The notes under the pieces were generated by a model. It did not search any database. It worked only from the letters and a program-made list of their open reading frames with translations, and was not told where the DNA came from. A stretch of DNA of 8,913 nucleotides from Actinomycetales bacterium. Lineage in GTDB: Bacteria > Actinomycetota > Actinomycetes > Actinomycetales > Beutenbergiaceae. The first letter of the stretch is position 1; each line of letters opens with the position of its first letter. Both the position numbers and the translations under genes were made by a program. The stretch spans positions 1-8,913 of the forward strand of contig JAENWO010000089.1 in the NCBI GenBank assembly GCA_016649925.1, in the 5' to 3' direction. Positions 1 through 6,900 of the stretch are shown here, piece after piece.

Positions 1-120
1 GACTACCGCACGCGTCTGAAGAGCTTCCTCGAGGGTCTGCTCAGCGACGTCGAGGGTCGCGGCAACGTCTCCTCCGCCTACGGCATGCCGGGGCCGGAGA
101 GCGACGTGCACCGCCCGTAG
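1..120 (+). CDS. divIVA: DivIVA/Wag31 family polar-growth protein, C-terminal fragment
   Basis: Frame 1 is open from the first base to a TAG at 118-120 and gives 39 residues beginning DYRTRLKSFLEGLLSDVEGR. The YRTRLKSFLE segment matches the end of the coiled-coil C-terminal domain of actinobacterial DivIVA (Wag31 in mycobacteria). That protein oligomerises at the cell poles and directs tip growth and septum-associated wall synthesis. The tail after the helix is short and lacks obvious motifs. Everything N-terminal, including the membrane-binding domain, lies outside the window. The position directly before lspA fits the division-cluster order known in actinobacteria and supports the call. The identification rests on a short piece, so another DivIVA-domain paralogue cannot be excluded. 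Confidence 0.75.
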   Translation, partial: DYRTRLKSFLEGLLSDVEGRGNVSSAYGMPGPESDVHRP

Positions 121-147
121 GGTTGCACCACCAGCACTTGCTCCACC

Positions 148-183
148 CGACGGCGGGTCTCCCACCACGGGGACCCGCCGTCG
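148..183 (+). terminator. Strong GC hairpin after divIVA, probable terminator
   Basis: Arms 148-162 and 169-183 form a 15-bp stem with one G-U pair and a 6-nt loop, starting 28 nt after the divIVA stop. There is no T-run after it, which is common for actinobacterial terminators. It lies 27 nt upstream of the lspA ATG, so it probably ends or attenuates divIVA transcription before the lspA operon. Confidence 0.6.
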
Positions 184-191
184 TGATGACC

Positions 192-199
192 GAGAGGGG
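192..199 (+). promoter_or_regulatory. Ribosome binding site of lspA
   Basis: The purine-rich GAGAGGGG lies 11 nt before the ATG at 211. It decides for this start over the internal GTG at 340, which has no comparable site at a usable distance. Confidence 0.55.
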
Positions 200-210
200 A
201 CCCACCGGCG

Positions 211-942
211 ATGGCACGGTCGACCGGTCCCGCGCACCGCGCCCAGGACGCCGAGGCGACGGACAGCCAGGACGCGGGCGCGGACCCGGCCGTCCCCGAT
301 TCTCCCGAGGAGCCGCCCACCGGACCCGCGCCGCCCACCGTGCGGAACCGTCGCCGCCTCACCCTCGGCCTCGTGCTGCTCGCGGCGCTCGTGCTCGTCG
401 CGGACCAGGTGACGAAGCTCCTCGCCGAGCGGACGCTGGTCAGCGGTCAGTACGTCCCGCTCCTGGGCGACGTGCTCGGACTGAGCCTCGTGCACAACCC
501 CGGTGCGGCGTTCTCCTTCGCGGAGGGCATGACGTGGGTGTTCACGCTCGCTGCCGTCGTCGTCACCATCTTCATCGCCGGGGTCGCCCGCCGGCTCGGG
601 TCGCGCGGCTGGGCCCTCGCACTCGGCGGACTGCTCGGCGGGAACCTCGGGAACCTGTACGACCGCCTCTTCCGCACTCCCGGCTTCGCCCGGGGTCACG
701 TCGTGGACTTCATCAACTACAACAGCTTCTTCGTCGGCAACGTGGCGGACATCGCGATCGTGGCCTCCGCCCTCGGCATCGCGTTGCTGACCTTCCGGGG
801 CATCGGCGTCAACGGGCGGCGCCTCGAGGCGGCCGCGGCGAAGAACGTGCGGCCGGACGGCGAACCCACCCGGGACGGCGAACCGGCCGCCGATGCCCCG
901 AAAGCGACCAGCGGCCGGCACGCGGCGGACAACGATGAGTGA
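211..942 (+). CDS. lspA: Lipoprotein signal peptidase (signal peptidase II)
   Basis: This 243-residue protein is an inner-membrane aspartyl protease that removes the signal peptide from diacylglyceryl-modified prolipoproteins after Lgt. The family blocks are present in order: ADQVTK (64-69), VHNPGAAFS (94-102), GGNLGNLYDRL (143-153) and NVADIAI (177-183). The two catalytic aspartates should be D151 and D180. Four hydrophobic segments are visible at about 50-67, 108-126, 133-150 and 176-196. About 45 residues rich in Pro, Ala and Asp precede the first membrane helix, and a charged, Asp/Glu/Lys-bearing tail follows the last one. Such extensions are usual in actinobacteria and have no assigned role. 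It is the first gene of a tight operon, and its last 8 bases overlap the next gene. The start at 211 is supported by GAGAGGGG upstream. Confidence 0.95.
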   Translation: MARSTGPAHRAQDAEATDSQDAGADPAVPDSPEEPPTGPAPPTVRNRRRLTLGLVLLAALVLVADQVTKLLAERTLVSGQYVPLLGDVLGLSLVHNPGAAFSFAEGMTWVFTLAAVVVTIFIAGVARRLGSRGWALALGGLLGGNLGNLYDRLFRTPGFARGHVVDFINYNSFFVGNVADIAIVASALGIALLTFRGIGVNGRRLEAAAAKNVRPDGEPTRDGEPAADAPKATSGRHAADNDE

Positions 943-1861
943 CACCCGCGCCATGCTGGTCCCCGACGGCCTCGCCGGTGAGCGGGTCGATGTGGCCGTG
1001 GCCCGCCTGCTCGGGCTGAGCCGGACCCGCGCCGCCGAGCTCGCCGAGAGCGGCGGCGTCCTCCTCGACGGCAGGACGCTCGGCAAGTCCGACCGTCTGG
1101 TCGCCGGCGGGTGGCTCGAGGTCATCGTCCCGGACGTGCCGAACGCACCCTCTACGCCGGGCGAACCCGTGCCGGGCATGCGCATCCGGCTCGACGACGA
1201 CGACGTCGTGGTCGTCGACAAGCCCGTCGGCGTCGCCGCGCACCCCAGCCCCGGATGGTCCGGCCCGACCGTCATCGGTGGCCTCGCCGCCGCCGGCTAC
1301 CGGATCTCCACCTCGGGTGCCGAGGAGCGCCAGGGGATCGTGCACCGGCTGGACGTCGGCACTTCCGGACTGATGGTCGTCGCCAAGAGCGAGCGCGCGT
1401 ACACCCTGCTCAAGCGGGCGTTCAGGGAACGCACCGTCGAGAAGGTGTACCACGCCGTCGTCCAGGGCCACCCGGACCCCAGCGCGGGGACGATCGACGC
1501 CCCGATCGGACGGCACCCCCAGCTGGACTACAAGTGGGCCGTGGTCGCGGACGGCAAGGCAAGCATCACGCATTACGAGACGCTCGAGGCGATGCGCGCG
1601 GCATCTCTGCTCGAGATCCACCTGGAGACCGGCCGCACCCATCAGATCCGGGTGCACACCAGTGCCATCCGGCACCCCTGCGTGGGTGACCTCACGTACG
1701 GCGCCGACCCGACGCTTGCCGCCACGCTGGGCCTGACGCGTCAGTGGTTGCACGCGATGCGGCTCGGCTTCGAGCACCCCGGGACCGGGCGGTGGGTGGA
1801 GATCACCAGCTCCTACCCCGAGGACCTGGCCACGGCGCTGGAGAGGCTGCGAGGGGAATGA
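935..1861 (+). CDS. RluA-family pseudouridine synthase with S4 domain (RluC/RluD type)
   Basis: This 308-residue enzyme is predicted to isomerise specific uridines in 23S rRNA to pseudouridine. An N-terminal S4-like RNA-binding domain lies at about residues 10-65 (GERVDVAVARLLGLSRTRAAEL onward). The RluA catalytic domain follows, with GIVHRLDVGTSGLMVVAKS; the invariant catalytic Asp is D140 in HRLD. RTHQIRVH (234-241) is the second family hallmark. RluD, which modifies helix 69, is the likeliest equivalent given the lspA neighbour, but the exact target cannot be read from sequence. I chose ATG 935, which overlaps the lspA stop by 8 bases (ATGAGTGA) and implies translational coupling. An in-frame ATG at 953 is an alternative start that would leave the S4 domain intact. 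Confidence 0.93.
   Translation: MSDTRAMLVPDGLAGERVDVAVARLLGLSRTRAAELAESGGVLLDGRTLGKSDRLVAGGWLEVIVPDVPNAPSTPGEPVPGMRIRLDDDDVVVVDKPVGVAAHPSPGWSGPTVIGGLAAAGYRISTSGAEERQGIVHRLDVGTSGLMVVAKSERAYTLLKRAFRERTVEKVYHAVVQGHPDPSAGTIDAPIGRHPQLDYKWAVVADGKASITHYETLEAMRAASLLEIHLETGRTHQIRVHTSAIRHPCVGDLTYGADPTLAATLGLTRQWLHAMRLGFEHPGTGRWVEITSSYPEDLATALERLRGE
1840..1846 (+). promoter_or_regulatory. Ribosome binding site of the GNAT gene
   Basis: GGAGAGG ends 11 nt before the ATG at 1858, inside the end of the pseudouridine synthase gene. A second purine run, GAGGGG (1851-1856), abuts the start codon too closely to be used in the normal way. Confidence 0.45.
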
Positions 1862-2343
1862 GGATACACATCCTGCGGGTCCGGACGCAGGCCGAGCTGG
1901 AGCGCGTCCTGGCCATCCGGAACGAGGTCTTCGTCACCGAGCAGGGCGTCACGTTCGAGGAGGAGCTCGACGGGCTGGACCACCTGCCCGGCACCGCCCA
2001 CGTCCTCGCGGTGGACGACGACGGCACCGACCTGGGTACGGCACGGCTGCTCAGCGAGCCCGAGCACCCGGGCGTCGTGCACGTCACGCGCGTCGCGGTA
2101 CGTCACAGCGCCCGAGGGCGGGGCGTGGGGCAGGCGGTGATGGACGCCCTCGAGGCGCTCGCCCTGGCCGAGCACGCCGCCGGCACGCCGGCCACGGTGC
2201 GGGTGGAGCTGTCCGCCCAAGAGACGGCGCTGCCGTTCTACGACGCACTCGGCTACGAGGTCTCCGCGGAGCGTTACCTCGACGCACGCATGTGGCACCG
2301 CGATGCCGTCAAGGTGCTCACGGCGGTCCCCGACCGAGGGTGA
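1858..2343 (+). CDS. GNAT family N-acetyltransferase (ElaA/YjcF-like)
   Basis: This 161-residue single-domain protein has the GNAT fold and should transfer an acyl group from acyl-CoA to an amine; the substrate is unknown. The N-terminal pattern RNEVFVTEQGV...ELDGLD resembles the ElaA/YjcF subgroup. The acetyl-CoA-binding motif A is RVAVRHSARGRGVGQAV, with the R-x-x-G-x-G loop at residues 86-91. FYDALGYE (127-134) is the usual motif B end. The ATG overlaps the preceding stop by 4 bases (ATGA), so it is the third gene of the lspA operon and probably translationally coupled. An ORF reading further upstream to 1744 exists but overlaps the pseudouridine synthase gene and adds non-family sequence. 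Confidence 0.88.
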   Translation: MRIHILRVRTQAELERVLAIRNEVFVTEQGVTFEEELDGLDHLPGTAHVLAVDDDGTDLGTARLLSEPEHPGVVHVTRVAVRHSARGRGVGQAVMDALEALALAEHAAGTPATVRVELSAQETALPFYDALGYEVSAERYLDARMWHRDAVKVLTAVPDRG

Positions 2344-2450
2344 GCGGCGCCGCACCCGCGGACACCGAGGCCGTCCTCGGATCGCGCTACCGGTGGATCA
2401 GCATCGGCACGTGCGCGCTCGTCCTCCGGTCCGCGTTCGAGTCGCTCGCC
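2340..2450 (+). pseudogene. Remnant of an MFS transporter gene (N-terminal ~37 codons)
   Basis: A GTG at 2340 overlaps the GNAT stop (GTGA), as expected for a fourth operon gene. The frame reads VSGAAPADTEAVLGSRYRW, then ISIGTCALVLRSAFESLA. The R-Y-R-W plus hydrophobic stretch ending in AFESLA resembles the first transmembrane helix of actinobacterial drug-efflux-type MFS transporters, where AFE(A/S/N)LAVTTVMP is typical. Here the resemblance stops at FESLA. The following residues are Ala/Pro/Arg-rich and read into the opposite-strand aminotransferase, with a stop at 2541-2543. No later MFS segment is seen in the window. I infer a gene truncated by deletion or rearrangement. The end at 2450 is approximate. 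A chance short ORF is the alternative, since the match is only about 25 residues. Confidence 0.5.
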
Positions 2451-2454
2451 GCTC

Positions 2455-2470
2455 CGGCCGCACGCGGCCG
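2455..2470. terminator. Short GC hairpin between convergent genes
   Basis: CGGCCG (2455-2460) and CGGCCG (2465-2470) form a 6-bp stem with a 4-nt loop. It is 15 nt past the aminotransferase stop on the minus strand and about 110 nt past the GNAT stop on the plus strand. It could act in both directions, but the stem is short and no T-run follows on either strand. Confidence 0.3.
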
Positions 2471-2484
2471 CGTCGTGCGTGTCT

Positions 2485-3759
2485 TCAGCGTCCCAGCCGC
2501 GCCAGACGCCGGACCGCCTCGGTCAGCACGTCCTCATTCTTGACGAAGGTGAACCGCACGCACGTGCGCAGCGCGGCGTCGGCGTCGGACCCCGGCAGCG
2601 TGAAGGCGCTCACCGGCACCCCGACCACGCCCGCCAGCTCGGGCAGGCGACGGCAGAGGGCGGCGCCGTCGGTGAGGCCCAGAGAGGCAAGCGGGCCCGC
2701 GAGGAGCGGTGCGCCGTCGGCCACCACGAAGTAGGTGCCCTGCGGACGGACGACGTCGAACCCGGCCGCCTCGAGCCCGGCGCCGAGCACGTCCCGGCGC
2801 GCGGCGAGGGACGAGGCGAGGTCGTGGACCCACCCGGCCTCGGCGTCGTCGGTGGTCTCGAGACCGAGTGCGAGCGCGACGGCCGGCTGGAACGGGGCGC
2901 CGTTGACGTAGGTGAGGAACTGCTTGACGGTCCGGACGGCCTCGACGAGCGGCGCCGGCCCGCACACCCACCCGACCTTCCAGCCGGTGAACGAGAACGT
3001 CTTGCCCGCCGAGGAGATCGTCAGCGTGCGCTCCGCCATGCCCGGCAGGGTCGCGACCGGCACGTGCACGGCGTCGTCGTAGACGAGGTGCTCGTACACC
3101 TCGTCCGTCACCACCAGGGTGTCGTGATCGACGGCGAGCCGGGCGATCAGCTCGAGTTCGGCGCGGGTGAGCACCGCACCGGTGGGGTTGTGCGGGGTGT
3201 TGACCAGGACGATCCGGGTGCGCGGGGAGAACGCCGCCCGCAGCGCCGTCTCGTCCAGCCGGAACCCGTCCGGCGTGGGGAGCAGCGCCGCGGTGGTATG
3301 GGTGGCGCCGGCGAGGGCGATCACCGCGGCGTAGGAGTCGTAGAACGGCTCGAGCGTGAGCACCTCGTCACCGGGCCCGGCGAGCGCGAGGACGGCGGCC
3401 GCGATCGCCTCCGTGGCGCCCGCGGTGACGAGCACCTCGGTGTCCGGGTTTACGTCCAGGCCGTAGTGGCGGTCCTGGTGCGCGGCGATCGCGGCCCGCA
3501 GCTCGAGGGTGCCCGGTCCGGGCGGGTACTGGTTGACCCCACCGGCGATCGCGTCCATCGCGGCCCGCTTGACCGCGTCGGGCCCGTCGATGTCGGGGAA
3601 GCCCTGGCCGAGGTTGAGCGCACCCGTGCGCGTGGCCAGGGCGGACATCTCGGCGAAGATCGTGGCGCGGGCGGTGCCGTCGGGGGAGAGCAGGCCCGTG
3701 GCGCGGGCGACGTCGCGCCACCGGTCGCTCGGCCGGACGCCGTCGTGCTTCAGGGTCAT
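2485..3759 (-). CDS. PLP-dependent class I/II aminotransferase (DapC/KAT/methionine aminotransferase-like)
   Basis: This 424-residue fold-type I aminotransferase should move an amino group between an amino acid and a 2-oxo acid. Visible landmarks are LNLGQGFPD (48-56), NQYPPGPG (76-83), GATEAIAAA (114-122), NTPHNPTG (187-194, N191 contacting the PLP ring), TDEVYEHLVY (218-227, D219 and Y222) and SSAGKTFSFTGWK with PLP lysine K253. R402 in CVRFTF should bind the substrate carboxylate. The overall pattern resembles mycobacterial Rv0858c, annotated as N-succinyldiaminopimelate aminotransferase DapC, but also kynurenine/methionine aminotransferases, so the substrate is left open. The ATG at 3759 is chosen because GGGAAC lies just upstream and the family N-terminus fits. 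The frame stays open further, to 4365, but that would run through dnaE. The gene is divergent from dnaE. Confidence 0.92.
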   Translation of the reverse strand: MTLKHDGVRPSDRWRDVARATGLLSPDGTARATIFAEMSALATRTGALNLGQGFPDIDGPDAVKRAAMDAIAGGVNQYPPGPGTLELRAAIAAHQDRHYGLDVNPDTEVLVTAGATEAIAAAVLALAGPGDEVLTLEPFYDSYAAVIALAGATHTTAALLPTPDGFRLDETALRAAFSPRTRIVLVNTPHNPTGAVLTRAELELIARLAVDHDTLVVTDEVYEHLVYDDAVHVPVATLPGMAERTLTISSAGKTFSFTGWKVGWVCGPAPLVEAVRTVKQFLTYVNGAPFQPAVALALGLETTDDAEAGWVHDLASSLAARRDVLGAGLEAAGFDVVRPQGTYFVVADGAPLLAGPLASLGLTDGAALCRRLPELAGVVGVPVSAFTLPGSDADAALRTCVRFTFVKNEDVLTEAVRRLARLGR

Positions 3760-3768
3760 GGGGTTCCC

Positions 3769-3812
3769 GTCGTTGATTCTGGTCCGAGGAGTCGTGGATT
3801 CTGGTCCGAGGA
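3769..3812. repeat. Tandem duplication of 22 bp in the divergent promoter region
   Basis: Units 3769-3790 and 3791-3812 are adjacent and differ at one base (T at 3774, G at 3796). The shared core is GATTCTGGTCCGAGGA (3775-3790 and 3797-3812). The 22-bp period is close to two helical turns. The repeat starts 10 bp from the aminotransferase start codon and overlaps the proposed minus-strand -10 at 3809-3814, so it could be a pair of operator sites. It could equally be a neutral duplication. Confidence 0.85.
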
Positions 3813-3814
3813 TA
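3809..3814 (-). promoter_or_regulatory. Candidate -10 element for the aminotransferase
   Basis: Read on the minus strand this is TATCCT, which fits the TAnnnT -10 pattern and would give a leader of about 42 nt before the ATG at 3759. No TTGACA-like -35 is present at the usual distance. It sits at the edge of the second 22-bp repeat unit and inside the spacer of a small dyad, GGTCC (3803-3807) and GGACC (3815-3819). Confidence 0.35.
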
Positions 3815-3848
3815 GGACCCAGCCGGTCGGGCGGGCGCGGGCGGTACC

Positions 3849-3873
3849 GGACACGCCGGAGGGGACACGCCGG
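3849..3873. repeat. Short direct repeat with 14-bp period upstream of dnaE
   Basis: GGACACGCCGG occurs at 3849-3859 and again at 3863-3873, separated by AGG. It lies 65-89 bp upstream of the dnaE start. It is a second, unrelated duplication in the same 178-bp intergenic region. Confidence 0.7.
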
Positions 3874-3924
3874 GGCGCGGGCGGCTCGCCGGGTGGCCTC
3901 GTCGGGGCTGCCGCCAGGGCCACC

Positions 3925-3930
3925 TAGAAT
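3925..3930 (+). promoter_or_regulatory. Candidate -10 element giving a leaderless dnaE mRNA
   Basis: TAGAAT fits the TAnnnT -10 pattern and ends 7 bases before the ATG at 3938, so transcription would start at or next to the A of the start codon. No purine-rich ribosome binding site lies in the 20 bases before the ATG. Leaderless genes with this spacing are frequent in actinobacteria. No -35 hexamer is evident. Confidence 0.6.
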
Positions 3931-3937
3931 CACTGGC

Positions 3938-6900
3938 ATGCCCTCGGATTTCGTCCACCTCCACGCCCACACCGAGTACTCGATGCTCGACGGCGCGGCT
4001 CGTCTGGACGACCTGTTCACCGAGGCGGAGCGGCTCGGGCAGAGCGCGCTGGCCACCACGGACCACGGATACCTGTTCGGCGCGTACGACTTCTGGTCCA
4101 AGGCCCGCAAGCACGGGATCAAGCCGATCATCGGCGTCGAGGCGTACCTGACGCCGGGGACCAGCCGGTTCGACAAGACCCGCGTGCGCTGGGGCGACGC
4201 GAGCCAGGCGTCCGACGACGTCTCGGCGCGCGGCGGGTACACGCACATGACGTTGCTCTCGCGGACCACCGCGGGGATGCACAACCTGTTCCGGATGAGC
4301 TCCCTCGCCTCGCTCGAGGGACAGTTGGGCAAGTGGCCCCGGATGGACCGGGAGCTGCTCACCACCTACTCCGACGGGCTGATCGCCACCAGTGGCTGCG
4401 CGTCCGGGGAGATCCAGACCCGGCTACGGCTCGGCCATCACGAGGAGGCCCGCCGGGCCGCCGGGGAGTTCCAGGACATCTTCGGAGCTGAGAACTTCTA
4501 CATCGAGATCATGGACCACGGGCTCGACATCGAGCGCCGCACGTTCGCCGACCTGATCGCGCTGTCCAAGGAGATCGGGGCACCGCTGCTCGCCACGAAC
4601 GACCTGCACTACACGAAGGCGGAGGACGCCCACGCCCACGAGGCGCTGCTGTGCGTGCAGTCCGGCTCCACGCTCGCCGAGCCCACGAACGAGCAGGGCG
4701 GGAACCGGTTCGCATTCGGCGGTGAGGGCTACTACCTGAAGTCCGCCGACCAGATGCGTGAGCTGTTCCGCGACTATCCGCAGGCCTGCGACAACACGCT
4801 CCTCGTGGCCGAGCAGTGCGACGTGACGTTCACCGAGCAGGTGGGCAAGTACATGCCGCACTTCCCGGTGCCCGAGGGCGAGGACGAGGTCTCCACGTTC
4901 GTCAAGGCTGTCGAGGTGGGTCTGCACAGGCGGTTCCCCGAGGGGATCCCGGACGAGGTGCGACGCCGGGCGGCGTACGAGAACGAGATCATCACCTCCA
5001 AGGGGTACGCCGGCTACTATCTCGTGGTCGCCGACTTCATCAACTGGGCGAAGGACCGGGGCATCCGGGTGGGCCCGGGCCGCGGTTCGGGCGCCGGCTC
5101 GATGGCCGCCTATGCGATGGGCATCACCGAGCTGGACCCCCTGAAGAATGGGCTCATCTTCGAGCGGTTCCTCAACCCCGAACGGATGTCCCTGCCGGAC
5201 TTCGACGTCGACTTCGACGAGCGTCGCCGAGGCGAGGTGATCCGGTACGTGAGCGACAAGTACGGCGAGGACAAGGTCGCCTACATCGTCACGTACGGCA
5301 CGATCAAGGCGAAGCAGGCGCTCAAGGACTCCTCCCGCGTGCTCGGCTACCCGTTCGCGATGGGGGAGAAGCTGACCAAGGCGATGCCGCCGGCCGTGAT
5401 GGGCAAGGACATCACCCTGACCGGGATGTTCAACCCCGGGGACAAGCGCTACGCCGAGGCGGACGAGTTCCGCAAGGTCGTCGAGATCGACCCCGACGCC
5501 CAGAAGGTCGTCGAGACCGCGAAGGGCATCGAGAACCTCAAACGGCAGTGGGGTGTCCACGCCGCCGGCATCATCATCTCCAGCGAGCCGCTCCTGGACA
5601 TCATCCCGATCATGCGCCGCGAGCAGGACGGCGCCATCATCACGCAGATCGACTTCCCGGCCGGTGAGGACCTCGGCCTGGTGAAGATGGACTTCCTCGG
5701 GCTGCGCAACCTCACGATCCTCGACGACGCCCTGGAGAACATCCAGGTCAACGGCAAGGCCCCGGTCCAGGTGGAGACGCTGACCCTGGACGACCGGAAC
5801 ACCTACGCCCTTCTCGGCCGCGGCGACACCCTGGGCGTGTTCCAGCTCGACGGCGGCGGCATGCGCGCTCTGCTGCGGCTGATGCACCCCGACAACTTCG
5901 AGGACATCTCGGCCGTCGGCGCCCTGTACCGGCCGGGACCGATGGGGGCGAACTCCCACACGAACTACGCGTTGCGCAAGAACGGTCAGCAGGACATCAC
6001 CCTGCTGCACCCGCAGCTCGCCGGCCCGCTCGACGAGATCCTCGGCACCACCTACGGCCTGATCGTCTATCAGGAGCAGGTGATGGAGATCGCGCAGAAG
6101 CTGGCCGGGTACACGCTCGGCCAGGCCGATCTGCTCCGCCGCGCGATGGGCAAGAAGAAGAAGTCGATCCTGGACGCGGAGTTCAAACCGTTCAGCGCGG
6201 GGATGCGCGCGAACGGCTACCCGGACGCCGCGATCAAGGCACTGTGGGACGTGCTCGTGCCGTTCTCCGACTACGCGTTCAACAAGGCCCACTCGGCCGC
6301 CTACGGGCTCGTCTCCTACTGGACGGCGTACCTCAAGGCGAACTACCCCACCGAGTACATGGCCGCGCTGCTCACGTCCACGCGCGACGACAAGGACAAG
6401 TCCGCGCTCTACCTGAACGAGTGCCGGCGGATGGGCATCACCGTGCTGCCGCCGGACGTCAACGCCTCCGCGGGGACCTTCACCCCGGTGGGGCAGGACA
6501 TCCGCTTCGGTCTGGCCGCGGTGCGCAACGTCGGGGCGAACGTCGTCGACGGCATCGTGCGCGCCCGTGAGGAGAAGGGCGACTTCACGTCGTTCACCGA
6601 CTTCCTCGAGAAGGTGCCGGCGGTCGTGTGCAACAAGCGCACGATCGAGTCGCTGATCAAGGCCGGCGCGTTCGACTCCCTGGACCACACGCGCCGCTCG
6701 TTGCTGATGGTGCACGAGCAGGCGGTCGATGCGGTCATCGGCGTCAAGCGCAAGGAGGCGGAGGGCCAGTTCGACCTCTTCGCCTCCCTCAGCGGGGGGA
6801 TGGACGACGGCGTAGGTTTCGCCGTCGAGGTCCCGAACCTTCCCGAGTGGGAGAAGAAGCAGCGCCTCACGTTCGAGCGCGAGATGCTCGGCCTGTACGT

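Noticed and set aside
123..938. A 271-codon plus-strand frame overlapping lspA
   Set aside because: It is Arg/Pro/Gly-rich out-of-frame shadow sequence; the lspA frame carries all catalytic motifs.
2479..3927. A 482-codon plus-strand frame opposite the aminotransferase
   Set aside because: It is a low-complexity Gly/Arg/Glu/Val shadow with no motifs; the minus-strand aminotransferase has all PLP landmarks.
3509..3937. N-terminal extension of dnaE upstream of 3938
   Set aside because: The added residues are Arg/Pro/Gly rich without homology, while the PHP motif begins a few residues after the ATG at 3938, as in the family.
3760..4365. N-terminal extension of the aminotransferase into dnaE
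   Set aside because: The frame is open only because of GC bias; the family N-terminus and a plausible ribosome binding site are at 3759, and the extension would overlap the conserved PHP region of dnaE.
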